Part shown: positions 50,930 to 62,639 of the stretch, piece by piece
Numbering within the stretch: position 1 is the stretch's first letter
Layout: each line of letters begins with the position of its first letter
Source of the DNA: Flaccisagitta enflata
Lineage: Eukaryota; Chaetognatha; Sagittoidea; Aphragmophora
Length of the DNA: 64,000 bases
Direction of reading: 5' to 3'
Assembly: GCA_965153355.1 (NCBI GenBank)
Contig: OZ231126.1
Coordinates: 3,534,001-3,598,000 of the forward strand
Program-made: the position numbers and the translations under genes
The notes under the pieces: model-generated
What the model saw: only the letters and a program-made list of their open reading frames with translations
What the model was told of the DNA's origin: nothing
Databases searched by the model: none

Positions 50930-52600
50930 AAACCCAGACTAGGTCCAGCAGCAACCGTTACTCAGAAATGGCAAATTAGGTTTTTACTAATTTTCCCCAC
51001 AATACTTTTATATAAAGAAGGTACGTATTTATATTTACAGCTGTTTTTCATGGCCTGTACCCAGTCCATTTGACTTTGATGGCTGGAGACTTACTACTTA
51101 AATGATTCTAAGGAAATGGGGCCAAGAAAAGGACAGGGGCAACCCTTAAAACTAATAGAATTGTGCTCTAAGTACATTACTAATAATGGACAAAGTGCGA
51201 CCGTCTCTTGTCAGAAAATGATGTTATGATGACTTGAATAGGCTTTAAACCTAGTATTTGAATAATTTTTGACGTAACTTGAATCGAATTTACACCAGAG
51301 TGTGTGGAAATGCATCACAGATTTGTTGGGTCGGAAATTTCAAAAATCTTTTTTTCATTTTATGTTGAATAAAAAAGTATTCTGAGCATAATCAATGCTG
51401 CTAAAATTTTTTTTAGGTTACTAAATCAAAAGGCAGCGATGAAAATCAGTTTAACGCCCGATAAGACATTGTTACCACAACTTTTTCCATCTATCTTAGT
51501 TCGTATGATCATGGGCCATTATATCTAGCAAGTTGACCATGATTGTAGGGGAATTGATTCCATGAGCGCAAGTTGTTGAAAAAATCGCATCAGTCAAAAT
51601 CACTCCTTACCCCTCGGAGTTCACGGGAAAGATACCTTGGCAAAATCCATAACAACATTGTAGTTATTTCCTTGATATGTTGCCGCAAAATTGAAGCCAG
51701 ACGAATTTGCTTTTTGCAAGTTCCTTTTATATTTTTTTGGAACAAAGATAAATTCCTGAGCATTTCGCAACTGATTTTGGTTTCACTGATTGCTACTTCA
51801 GAAACAGACTCTTGTATGAGATATGTATCCCAAAGTGACATTCAACCTCAGTTCGCCTAATTTTGTCAGGGGTGTTCTGACCAACATAGTGGCTTAGGAC
51901 AACGTTGACAACGACAACGACGAGCATGACTTGGGATTTTATGACATTTAAATTCAAATGCGTTTGCCATTTGTCAGGCTGTCAGCTGTCAGCTGCAATC
52001 GTGCAACTCCTTTCGTAAAAAAAAACATTCCTCTCTCAGTTCCCACAGATGAAATATATTCTTATCACGTAGAAAGATGTATATAAAAGCCACAAAATTA
52101 TTCTCATGATATTGTCTCTGATGAAAAATTATCTGAAGAAGAAGAACACCAGCTAAATCAAAATTAACACAAAAAGGCAAAAAAGGTGAGTTACCATTAA
52201 CAAGCCTAGTACCTAGGGCAACGATGTGTTCCTTTTACGCATTTTTTAAAGTTACAACAGATTATTCTTTCCAAGTCTCAAAGTCATTAATTTTAACTCA
52301 TTTTGAAGCTCAATCCTTTGCTGTGGTATACTTGATATACGTATACTTATAAATATAAAGACAGAATCTGGAATAAAATTGTTACGGCCTGTTAAGCTGT
52401 GGGAAATGTATTTGTTCGTAGAAACATATTAGCACTTTAGTTTTTGCTCACATTGTTTTACTTACACAAAGCCTCTAGCTATTTGCAAATTTCAGTATTT
52501 TTTTTTTCAACAACACTAGGGCCGATGTCCTAAGCTTTCACACATCTTTTTGGACACTTTCGTCTTTACAGGTTTTGTCTTCTTTTAATATTCTTCCTTC
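50930..52600. other. Upstream of the peptide-precursor gene, no gene recognised
   Basis: AT-rich. A 95-codon frame at 51573 on + and one opposite it show no recognisable motif. No promoter element can be assigned with confidence. Confidence 0.5.
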
Positions 52601-52622
52601 ATACTTTTCAAAGCCCGGGAAA

Positions 52623-52687
52623 ATGTTCAACAAGAAATTGGCCGTTGTGTTGATTTTCCTTCTCGTCTCAGTCATTATGGCTGAAAG
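52623..52687 (+). CDS. Peptide precursor exon 1
   Basis: 21 codons plus two bases; donor AG|GTAAGA. Hydrophobic core of about 15 residues followed by small residues before AER. Confidence 0.78.
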
Positions 52688-55600
52688 GTAAGATCAACAC
52701 TAGGGTGGTCGGGGATAAGGGTAAAATCACATTGCATATATGTACCAAATTAGAAGGGTTTCCCACATACACAAGGAGAGGTCTGAGTTTGCAATGCGTC
52801 GCGAGGAAGAAAATCAAAGGCAGGGGTGGGAATGAAATCAAAAGCCGCTCAATTATATACACTACTGTTGATTTCACACCCCAACTAGTGAGAAATCCTT
52901 CTTTTATTGTGCAAAGGGTCCAAGTATATCAATGTTTGTAATCTGATCAAATTCCCAACCACCCTGAGGTAATACCAGGGGTGTATAACTGTATATTATT
53001 GAGTCGTTTTGATTCTCTGTCTCTGTCTTTCTGCCTCTTTCTGTCTTTCTACCTCTGTCTTTCTGCCTCTCTCTGTCTTTCTCTTTCTCTAAATATTTAC
53101 GACTTTTTTCCTACGGCGATTAGCCGCCTTTATTGGCAGATGAGCTTCACGAGAGCGCGTGCTAAGAGATTGAACAAAATTAAGCCTTTTTAGGTGAAGC
53201 TGCCTTGTAGTCCTTGTACGTATGTAAAAACAACTGAAAAATAGTCGCAAAAGCGTTAGATGGTCAGCGGTACCCGTTGCCCCTGTGTTTGTGTAAGTGA
53301 GTGTGATGGTGAGAGGGGCAGCGGCCCCGAAGGAGCCGGTGACCTATGCTCAGTAAGTTTGGGAGCTTGAGGCTGGAATTTGAGCCTTGCTGCAAGGATT
53401 TAAGCCTCAAAGCTGGAATTTGAAACTCGAGGCTGGAGTTTGAGCCTTAAGGCTGAAATTTGAGCCTCAAGGCTGGATTTTGAGCCTCGAGGTTGGTATT
53501 TGAGCCTTGAGGCTGGAACTATAGCTTCCAGGCTGGAATTTGAGCCTCGAGGCTGGAATTTGAGCCTCATGGCTGGAGTTTAAACCTTGAGGCTCAGAAG
53601 GGGGGGGGGACGGACGAGGGAGAAGGAGGAGAAGAAAGAGGAGGAGAAATTTCCCCTATGTGTGAATGCATAGGTCATCGGCCCCTTCAGGGCCGCTGCC
53701 CAATCATAGATTCACCTTCGAATATTATACTTGATTGTCGGCATGGCGTACTATTCCTGCCCTCATAACATTTTTGATTCATTTCTTTTTTCCAGATTTG
53801 ACGCACGTCAGGCGAATGTGAATCTGGGGAAAAGGAGAGCAGAAACTCCGAAACGTGGTACTACTTTTTTAGTCACGTGCACGCGACTCTACAACTCGCT
53901 CAGTCCGTCTGACTGTCCGTCTGTCGGTCGGCTGGTCGGTCCATAGCTTTTTGTTATTACAAGCCATTTTCATTCATTTAAAATTATTTAAAGACAGTTA
54001 ATTTAGTCTTTTGGTCTTTTTGTCTTTTAATCTTAACGGTTAGCAGGGTCCAGAAATGTATAAAAAGTGTGATCTAATTCTATCCACTTGTCGCAAGACC
54101 AATTTTAGGGTGGGGAATCAGCTCAAATCACCAAAAAAGTTCTCTGGTCAAAATTTGGGACGCTACTGCTGCATATCTCAGGTCAGAAGGCCATATTAGG
54201 TCAAAATGTGGGAATTATGAAAATCTGATTGCAGATTCAGAATCTTTGCAAAAAAAGCAAACGGAAACAGTTCTTCTTTTTTAGATATTCCAACTAGAAC
54301 ATGATCTGATATAACTTCAAAGGTCATATTCAAGTCAAATTTGCTCTTTTGTTTGAAATTTATTTTTTTTTAAGCACTTGATGATAATTTTGACTGCGTT
54401 TCAGATAGAATATCAAAAAAAGCACATGCTTTATGTAGTTTTTTTGCAAGGATTCTGAATCTGCAATCAGATTTTCAAAATTCCAATTTTGAAATTTTAA
54501 CCATTTATAGCTTTTTGACCTAAGATATGCAGCGGTAGCGTCCCAATTCTTGGCCAGAGAATTTTTTCAATGGTCTGAGCTGATTCCCTCTTGTGACAAG
54601 TGGATGATATTCGATCATACTTTTTATACATCTCTGGACATTGTTAATCTTATGGCCTTAACAATCGCACGCGGCTGTAAGGTGTTGGCCTAGTTGGTCA
54701 AGAAAAAAAATTGTATTGTTCCGCTAAGTAAATCCGTTACTTAAGAGACAGATCCCTTCCCATTTTCTTTATATTCAGGGAATGTGCTTTTGGAGAGACT
54801 AACGAAGGGGTTGAATGAGCTAAAGTTGAAGAGAAGGCAGCACATGGTCATGAACCTTCGCGGTATGTTAATGGCTTGACCACACAGAAGTTTCACGATG
54901 AAAGAATCATTTCTGAGCTTCAAAAAAACCTCTTTGAAACCTGGTTTTTGATATGCTTATGCATGTAGGGGACGCCACGTCCACCACGTCCATGGACGTG
55001 GTACAGAGGTACCAATTCTGTGTAGCATGGAAGCAATGCTACGCGGCAGACAAGCGTCAAAGTGCGGTAGATGTGGCTAAGAAGCAGGGGGGCAGACGCT
55101 TAAGCGGGAATCACGGGGGAGATGGATGGAATGATTGTTATGAGGAAAGAACTGAATGCCAGATTTTCGATTTCGCGCAACTGCTTGCCTCGGTGGATAT
55201 AATGCTCATTTGCATATTGCAGCAAATAGTTTTGTGCATGCCTCGCAAAGCTCTTAAAACCATAATTGTAGTCGTTCAAAATGTCAAACATTTTCTTTTT
55301 TTCTATGGCCGAGCAAAGGCCCAATAATTTTGTAATAACAGTGAAAAATGGCGAATCTTTCAAAGAAAGGTTGACTGTCAAACATGATTGCGTTTTGTTC
55401 AAAGGGATGTTGAGGATGGAAAAATTTCTGGGGTAAGTGAAATCTTGCATAGATGATTAATACTTCTCCATTAGCATGGGTGCGTGTGTGGCCCCAAAAC
55501 ATTGCTTGACTCGTTCATGAGCCATAGCCCATGTTCGATTGGTGTCTGAGCCTTTGATGAAAAGGGTTGTTGAGCATTTCAAATAAATAAGGGATGAGGA

Positions 55601-56334
55601 AATTTTATACACAGTTCAGAGCCAATATACGAGCTTGTGAAATTTTCACTGAAAAACGCGGCAGCTTGTGCTGAATTTCCTTTGCTACGCGGCAGGCTAG
55701 CAAAATCGGCACCTCTGATGTGGTTTAAGTCGGTCTTGAAAACTAAGTCGGACTTGAATAAGGAGTGATTCCATATTGAAAAATTTGAAATTTTCTTGAA
55801 AAACTGTTTAAAAAGAGAAAAATTTAATTAAGTTTGTTTGAAATATCACAAAAAAGTCTCTGGATAGAAGATGTTTATTCATGAATGATGCAAAAAGTCA
55901 AAAAATTAATATTTTTTCTTAGTTTTTTCCTTTTTTTGAGTAAGTTGGTCTTGATTCTGACTCGGTCATGAAATGCTTAGTGGACGTGAACTCCCCTACA
56001 TCCATGGATATGCTTAAATACAAGTCAGTCTGTAGGTCCACCCTATCAAGCTTAGTTGCTTTAGCAATCAACCAAAAATGTTTGCCCGCTTGAAACTTGT
56101 AAAACAACAGTTTCCTTGAAGTACCGATATAACATGAATTCTGCGGTACTTACAAGGCAAATGTAAATTGCTCGTGCCTCCTATGATAAAGTTTGTTACA
56201 AACCTTTCGCAATTCTTTTCGTATTTGTTCTAGATCTCAAACCTGGATCTCGAACCTGGAGGGAGCAATATAATCCTGAGGGCGAGGACAAGGGCTGCTC
56301 CTACAGCGATTGGCAAAGCCGGGACTGTGGCTAA
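52623..56334 (+). CDS. Secreted peptide precursor (neuropeptide/prohormone-like), four exons, 103 aa
   Basis: Exons 52623-52687, 53796-53857, 54779-54862 and 56234-56334; phases 2,1,1 match and the total is 312 nt. Exon 1 is a signal peptide (MFNKKLAVVLIFLLVSVIMA). Exon 2 encodes FDARQANVNLGKRR: GKRR is a classic amidation plus dibasic-cleavage site, predicting an amidated decapeptide-like product. Exon 3 encodes LLERLTKGLNELKLKRRQHM, an amphipathic helix-like stretch with a second basic site. Exon 4 ends GCSYSDWQSRDCG, a two-cysteine loop with a terminal Gly. Secretory-pathway processing is inferred. No known hormone family fits clearly. Introns hold an hAT fragment, FB5 and HP19. Confidence 0.72.
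52785..52870 (+). mobile_element. hAT-type MITE right-end fragment
   Basis: AGAAAATCAAAGGCAGGGG, AATCAAAAGCCGCTCAATTA and TATACACTACTG match the right part of MITE copies 2 and 3. A left-end fragment (CAGGGGTGTATAACTG, TATTGAGTCG) lies at 52978-53014. Confidence 0.75.
53242..53701 (-). mobile_element. Foldback element FB5
   Basis: AGTCGCAAAAGCGTTAGATG, GGTACCCGTTGCCCC, GGGCAGCGGCCCCGAAGGAG left and its inverse right, with about a dozen GAGCCTCAAGGCTGGAATTT-like 20-mers. Lies in intron 1 of the peptide-precursor gene. Confidence 0.85.
53796..53857 (+). CDS. Peptide precursor exon 2
   Basis: Acceptor TTTTTTCCAG. Contains NVNLGKRR and ETPKR. Donor G|GTACTA is weak, and HP19 begins 14 bases after the exon end. 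Confidence 0.7.
53871..54696 (+). mobile_element. Hairpin-ended element HP19 carrying IR5
   Basis: AGTCACG-TGCA-CGCGACT left (one mismatch), GTCTGTCGGTCGG core, right CGCACGCGGCTG and GGTGTTGGCC. IR5 occupies most of its interior. Confidence 0.72.
54049..54638. mobile_element. Palindromic element IR5
   Basis: TCCAGAAATGTATAAAAAGT left and ACTTTTTATACATCTCTGGA right; inner arms AAATCTGATTGCAGATTC / GAATCTGCAATCAGATTTT. The AGATTCAGAATCT-type arm resembles IR4. Confidence 0.85.
54779..54862 (+). CDS. Peptide precursor exon 3
   Basis: Acceptor TATATTCAG, donor G|GTATGT, phases 1 and 1. Encodes NVLLERLTKGLNELKLKRRQ and HMVMNLR. Confidence 0.75.
54950..56230. other. Intron 3 of the peptide-precursor gene
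   Basis: Overlapping frames of 116-124 codons occur on both strands at 54953-55450 without a recognised domain; possibly decayed element sequence. Confidence 0.45.
56234..56334 (+). CDS. Peptide precursor exon 4
   Basis: Acceptor TTGTTCTAG. Encodes DLKPGSRTWREQYNPEGEDK and GCSYSDWQSRDCG, stop TAA at 56332-56334. Confidence 0.75.
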
Positions 56335-57544
56335 TGCTATTTTAGTCAATTCTATTTTAGTTAACTGCACGGACAAGATGAAAATCAAGTTTAACTTTAA
56401 CTTGCACAAACTGGCTCTTCCTCGATAACTAATTGCTGATTAAAAATATAACAATAATGAGCCGTGCAGCCACAAATATGTAGAGGTTCTTTTTGCGGTA
56501 AAGATATTTTAAATGAAGAATTTTGACTTAGTAGATTTCGTTAATTTTTTACTTAGTATTTTATCCTCTTTTAACAATTGTAAGTCAAAACCAATCGCTT
56601 TCAATGCGTTTTCAATTAAAAAGACACGTCCAACCCTGCCTAACTGGGCATGCGACGGTGATTGAATTCTGGTACTTGACTTCTAGTACTTCCTTGATAA
56701 TTCTTTAGCGATTTAACCGAGCCGCCAGAATGTTCAAATGAAAGTTGGTGTAAATACAGTGCGGCGCAAAAAAAGCAGGATACAGTAATTGTTGTCTGGT
56801 CTTGGAAAAACGGGGAAACTCATTACAGGAAGACAAATGAAGTTAAAGAATAAAGAATGTAAACTGATACAAGTAGTAAGGGGAATCAAAAATTTTATAT
56901 TAAGTCAGACCAGGATTTACATTGGGGTATCTCTCCATAAGCTATCTATTATATAATTTGTCAAAAAATATGAGCAGGGATCAATTTATGTACAAACTAG
57001 ACTAACTTCTTTTAACGTTAACTGTTTAGAAATTATCGTGCGCTGCATTGTTCTCTTTTTTACAGTTAAAAAGTACATCTAATGTTGACGGATTTCCGTT
57101 GGAGAGCCTAGTAGACGTATAGAATAGATCCGACGATGTGACATGCAGAAGGACGAACCGACATTGAGACATTGTGACTTGCAGACAGAACGACATTGAG
57201 CCAATGTGACTTGCAGACGGACCGATATTGAGACAATGTAACAGGCAGACGGACTGACATTAAGACAATGTGACTTACAGACGGACCGAAAAAGAGATAA
57301 AGGAACTTGTAGAGACGGAGTAAGGTGACTTTTAAGAATTGCAGCTGTGTCAACATGGCAAAAAAATGTTTTAGTCAGATGGCGCATTATGTCCAGGCTA
57401 GGCATTCAAATGAGCAAACAATAAACAGAAGGACTAGTGATAGACAAGCCCGACCGGGCGATGCGTCCGGACTGTGTCGCTGCGTGTATTGATCATGTGA
57501 CATATATGGAGAGACAGATGGACGAACAGACGGGTAAAACGACT

Positions 57545-57806
57545 TGGTACTGTTTTCGAATTCGGTGATGTCTTTTGTTTTACTGACTTTCTCAGCGGGT
57601 TTTTATTTAGGGTTAGGGGTAGGGTTAGGGTTAAGGTTGGGGTTGGGGGTGGTTTTAGGGTTAGGGTTAGGGTCAGAGCTAGCGTTAGGGCAAGGTGAGA
57701 GCTGAGTTAAATACATTTCAACCCGAATCTACTCGAATTAAAGCTTCGCCCAAACGGGAAAACCTGATAGAAACAAAAGATCAGTATCGTCTTCGAATTT
57801 TTTTCC
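57545..57806. mobile_element. Telomere-like insertion with 7-bp target duplication
   Basis: GGGTTAGGG-type repeats (about 57607-57690) flanked by imperfect inverted ends (TTCGAATTCGGTGAT… / …ATCGTCTTCGAA). AACGACT occurs on both sides (57538-57544, 57807-57813) but once in segment copy A near 36890. Confidence 0.78.
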
Positions 57807-57995
57807 AACGACTTTAGTAGTAAATGAGGCTCTCAAAACATGTTGGTTGATCATTTGTTTCAGTCTAGGATCTCTCTATGGACAAAACGCGGTTTTCACA
57901 CAGGCGTAACGGACGGACCGACGGACGGACGGTTGGACGGACAGACGGACGGACAGACAGACCTTATACAGTTGCGTTCCTGACAGACGCATCTT

Positions 57996-58286
57996 AACAA
58001 GGCCAAGTGAAGGCCAATAAGTGCGCCTCGCTTGATTAAGAATTTGTGAATGAACGTTTTTGATGAATGAATGAATGAATGAATGAATGAATGAATGAAT
58101 GAATGAATGAATTAATGAATGAATGAATGAATGAAAATGAATGTGGTAAGGCATGTAAGGTGATAGGAATGAAGAAATACGTCAGAATCAGCCGTTTTGC
58201 TCATTTCAAACGTTTGCGTGACCGACCAACCGACCGACCGACCGACCGACGGACATGACCTCTTATAGAAGTGCGAGGACGCACTT
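57996..58286 (-). mobile_element. Hairpin-ended element HP14, AAGTGCG subtype
   Basis: AACAAGGCCAAGTGAAGGCC, arm AAGTGCGCCTCG, internal (TGAA)n at 58061-58140, (GACC)n core, right hairpin AAGTGCG-AGGA-CGCACTT then AAAA. Empty site in segment copy A reads GTATCTTAAAAACAGG. Confidence 0.88.
58061..58140 (+). repeat. (TGAA)n microsatellite inside HP14
   Basis: About 19 tetranucleotide units; expansion within a mobile element. Confidence 0.95.
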
Positions 58287-59423
58287 AAAAACAGGAAAGA
58301 GACCTCAAGACCTAAAGAAGTGCCATCTAGTTCATTTAACAAGCGCATGACTATAGTTTCGACTCCCATCATACATTTAAGTCGTCACCAGGACTACTAG
58401 AGATCATGTCCGTCGGTCGGTCAATCGGTCCGTCGCGCTTATGGTTGACCTGACCTGGCCCCAGTCGTTGGCTCTCTTTCGTAGTTTTTTCTCCCTCAGT
58501 TGTTACCTCCGTTGGATGTTTTCATTATCATTTAAAAATATTTGAAATTATTTTTACAACAACAATGAATATCTAATCCACGCATCGAACAATTTCAAAT
58601 CAAATTCTATAAATATTTATCAAATATTCAAATTACTTGGTTTAAATTTTCAACGAGAAAATCAACAAACATTAACTACTGCATAATATTATCTTTTTTT
58701 CATCTATCTTTTTTTTTTCGAGGGGTGGGGCCATGGGGGAGGGGGGGTTGTAGAAAGGATTTGCATTAATCAGTATGCAGTCCACATAGGCCCACTAATG
58801 AACACCTGGTTGTCAGTATGCAACTTGGTCTCCACAACGAGAAAGGAGGAAACGCAATTAGACTTACATCATCATCAACATTACCGAGGAAGAGAGAGAA
58901 ACCACTCCATTTGTATTAGGGTGGTGCGAAGAGGGGAGAAAGGAGAAACCGGTCGGGGTGGGAAAGGGTGGTGGGGGTAGGTAGGGGTACTGGTAGATTG
59001 GTGGAAGTGCCCACAATGGCATAGTTAGAGACAAAGACGTTATAGATGAGGACGCTGACGACGTTAAACACGACGACCATGACGACGACGTTGAAGATGA
59101 CGTAGACGACAATGACGACGTATAGCTTAGACGACCGTGGCGACTGTATTTCCTTTCGGTTTGCGTTTAAGGAGGCAATGACTTGAAGGGCACAGACGCT
59201 ACAGACGGCCAACTAACCACCCCCTCCCCCCCCGGCGGCCAACCTACGAACAACCCCCCTTTTACTACCCCCCCCCACAAAAGACGCCTCTGCCAGAGCC
59301 AACCGGCTTCTCTGCTAAGTCGAGAGCTCGAGAGAAGGAAGAAAAATGAAGGGGAAAAAAGAAATGGGAAAATAAAGAGGGAAACGTTGGAAGTTATAAG
59401 TAAAAATCAAACCGGAGAGGAGC

Positions 59424-59526
59424 AGAAGAAGAAGAAGAAGAAGAAGAAGAAGAAGAAGAAGAAGAAGAAGAAGAAGAAGAAGAAGAAGAAGAAGAAGAAG
59501 AAGAAGAAGAAGAAGAAGAAGAAGAA

Positions 59527-59573
<47 letters not shown>

Positions 59574-59735
59574 AGAAGAAGAAGAAGAAGAAGAAGAAAA
59601 ACGAAATGGACAGAATGGCGGAGTAAGAGATTGAGAAGAAGAAGAAGAAGAAGAAGATGAAAAGAAAAGAAAAGAAAAGAAAAGAAAAGAAAAGAAAAGA
59701 AAAGAAAAGAAAAGAAAAGAAAAAGAAGAAGAAAA
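59424..59735 (+). repeat. (AAG)n and (AAAAG)n tracts, segment copy B
   Basis: Counterpart of 38879-39235 with different unit composition. (TGTC)n and (CT)n follow at 59910-59998. Confidence 0.95.
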
Positions 59736-59912
59736 ATAGTCTACGAAGCGTAGGGAGGTCAAATTGTCAGGCCATGCGACTAGAACTGCCCCTGCCCAAG
59801 TTACGAAACGGTCAAACGGTCATTGAAGTCATTGCCCCAGCACATCCTCACATCCTTGCAGTACATAATCGTCAGATAGACAAGTCGCTCGCTCTCTCTT
59901 TCTCTTTCTCGC

Positions 59913-59996
<84 letters not shown>

Positions 59997-60314
59997 CCCA
60001 CAAATGCCATACCATCATTTCTGTATTATCTTGTAGAATTACGTTAACTTTTGTCGGCTTTTTGCAAAAGGTGTTTTTATAACCCTCTAACTTGGCGTCT
60101 TACGCCATTTTTTTCCCTCGCCACCCACAAGCTCAAGAATATCATCTGCAATACTCGTAAAATCTGAAATACTTGCGAAAATTACAAAATCAGAAATAAT
60201 GTAAAGGAAAAGTGAGATGAAACATGATGCCGCGGGTGGGCAGGGGCAGTGAAGCTGTGGCTAAGAGACAGCGGACAGGGGAAGTGCACAAAATCGGTAA
60301 CGAGAACACTTTTT

Positions 60315-61807
60315 GGGCAGCGGCCCCGAAGGGGACGAAGTCCTGTAGAACACAGGGGGACTTTCGTTCGTTCGTTCGTTCGTTCGTTCGTTTGTTCATC
60401 CGTCCCGCCCCTCGAGGCCTCTCAGGCCTGAAATCTGCACCGAAGTCCTCAGATCTGCCCTCTCAGACCTGAAATCTGCCCTTTCAGACCTTAAATTTGT
60501 CCTGAAATGCTTGAAATCTGCTCTCCAAGGCCTTAAATCTGCTCTCTCAGGCCTGAAATCTTCCCTCACAGGCCTTTGATCTGCCTTTCTAGACTTTTGA
60601 ACCCCCTTGTGTTCTACAGGACTTCGTTCCTTCGGGGCCCTCCCTGCTTCTAAATGGCCCTCTCAAGCCTCAAATCAACCCATCAAGCCTTAAATCAGTC
60701 GTCTCAGACCTTAGATCAGCCCTTTCTAGCCTAAGACAATACTTTCAGGCATCATTAGCCCCCTCAAACCTGCAATCTGTCCTCAAAGGCCTGAAATCTG
60801 CTCTCTCAGGCCTGAAATCTGCCCTCACAGACCGTAAATCTGTCCTTTCAGGCCTTTGATCAGCCTTTCTAGACCTTTGAATCCCCTTGTGTTCTACAGG
60901 ACTTCGTACCCTTCGGGGCCCTCCCTGCCTCTAAATGGCCCTCTCAAGCTTCAAATCAACCCTGTCAAGCATCAAATCAGTCCTCTCAGACCTTAAATCA
61001 GCCCTTTCAAGCCTCAGACAATAAATTCAGGCATCATTAGCCCTCTCAAACCTGAAATCTGTCCTCAAAGGCCTGAAATCTGCCTTCAAAGGCCTGAAAT
61101 CTGCCCTCTCAGACCTGAAATCTGCCCTCACAGGCCTGAAATCTGCTCTCTCAGGCTTGAAATCTGCACTCACAGGCCTGAAATTTGCCCTTTTGGGCAG
61201 CGGCCCCAAAGGGGACGAAGTCCTGTAGAACACAGGGAAACTTTCATTTGTCCGTTCGTCTATTCGTCCGTCCGTCCGTCCGTCCCCCCCGGGCCCTTTC
61301 AGGCCTGAAATCTGCCCTATCAGGCCTGAAATATGCCCTATCAGGCCTGAAATCTACCCTCTCAGCCCTAAATCTGCCCTCAGGCCTGCAATCTGTCCTC
61401 ACAGGCCCTAAATCTGCCCTCTCATGCAGATTCAAGGCTTGAGAGGGCAGATTTTGGGCCTGAGAGGGTAGATTTCAGGTCTGATAGGGCAGATTTCAGG
61501 CCTGGGAGGGCATATTTCAGGCCTAAGAGGGCCTGGGGGAGATGGACGGATGGACAGACGGACGGACGGATGGACAGACGGACGGACGGACGGACGGACG
61601 GACGGACGGACGGACGGACGGACGGACGGACGGACGGACGGACGGACGGACAGACAGACGGACGGACGGACAGACGAAAGTCCCCTTGTGTTCTACAGGA
61701 CTTCGTCCCCTTCGGGGCCGCTGCCCTGCTTCCTCTCACTCAATTTCACAATCAAGCAAAGCAGGGCAACGGGTATCGCTGACCACGTATTGCCCTTGGG
61801 CGACCTG
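60315..61807 (+). mobile_element. Foldback element FB3, composite, 1493 bp
   Basis: Begins GGGCAGCGGCCCCGAAGGGG after TTTTT and ends GGGCGACCTG before TT. Contains two tail fragments (TTGTGTTCTACAGGACTTCG near 60610 and 60890), a second head near 61195, CAGGCCTGAAATCTGCCCTC 20-mers in both orientations and a pure (GACG)n tract at 61548-61672. The empty site is at 39785 in segment copy A. Confidence 0.9.
61548..61672 (+). repeat. (GACG)n tetranucleotide array in FB3
   Basis: Nearly pure array; gives DGRT-type spurious frames. Confidence 0.96.
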
Positions 61808-61915
61808 TTACTATCTGTGACGGATGGACTGATCTACCATCCCAAAGAAAGACAGTAACTGCGAATGAGATACAGACATGAAATTCGTCAATCGTCACAT
61901 CATCAAGGAAGGGCT

Positions 61916-62464
61916 GCACTGTGGGCTGAATTGTGCGCTAGGTGGCTTATTGGGGATTGACATTGCATCTTTTCTATTACATTGTTCCTTATGAAATATA
62001 CAGAGTGAAAAGCATTTTTCCGCATACTTTCAGATGTTATGAAACTATTTATACCCAATATTGACTCATTTCTATTGGATTAAATGCTTTATGACCTTAG
62101 AGTGCAAAAGAAGAGAAATTTGTGAAAAGCAAGTGAAAAATACTGCTAAACTCTTTTACATTTAGTATTTAAGTTGTCTAATAACTTGACCAAATCAATC
62201 AAATTTTTGTCTTTGTTCAATAAAATTCCTTAATAAGGTGCTAAAAAAAATCATTTTTTTGCTCATTTAGCTCATTTTGCTCATTTTTCTTCCAATCAAA
62301 TATAGATTTTTACTTTTATCCACATTATTACTTGTCCATTTTAGGCCAAAAAAATCGCAATTTGCATGGCGAAGCACGGCTTGAGCCATAGCATTCTGGA
62401 TTCAAGACCCCTTGAACTACATTTTGGCATAGGTCGCTCATTGTGCGTCCTTGTGCGATTTTTT
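61916..62464. other. AT-rich spacer, no gene seen
   Basis: No open frame or RNA motif that I can support. Confidence 0.5.
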
Positions 62465-62639
62465 AGTCGCGTGCACGCGACTCTACAACCCGCTCCGTCG
62501 GTCGGTCGGTCGGTTGGTCGGTCGGTCGGTCGGTCGGTCCGTAACACTTTGCTTTTTTGCGTCGTTTTTTGTCATTTTGGGTCGTCTGGAGTTATTTTGA
62601 ATCATTTTTTTGGTGTTTTTGATAATTATTGGTTGTTTT

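Larger units (their letters stand above)
57066..61915 (+). repeat. Segmental duplication S, copy B
   Basis: Direct repeat of 36436-39897. Copy-specific insertions here: telomere-like element 57545-57806, HP element 57996-58286, foldback FB3 60315-61807. Confidence 0.92.

Noticed and set aside
55100-55450. 116-codon minus-strand frame in the peptide-precursor intron
   Set aside because: No recognised domain and an equally long frame opposite; kept only as intron content.
54862-56334. GnRH-like hormone in the peptide precursor (QHM…LR…PG after KRR)
   Set aside because: Only scattered residues match, the spacing is wrong and it does not follow the signal peptide.
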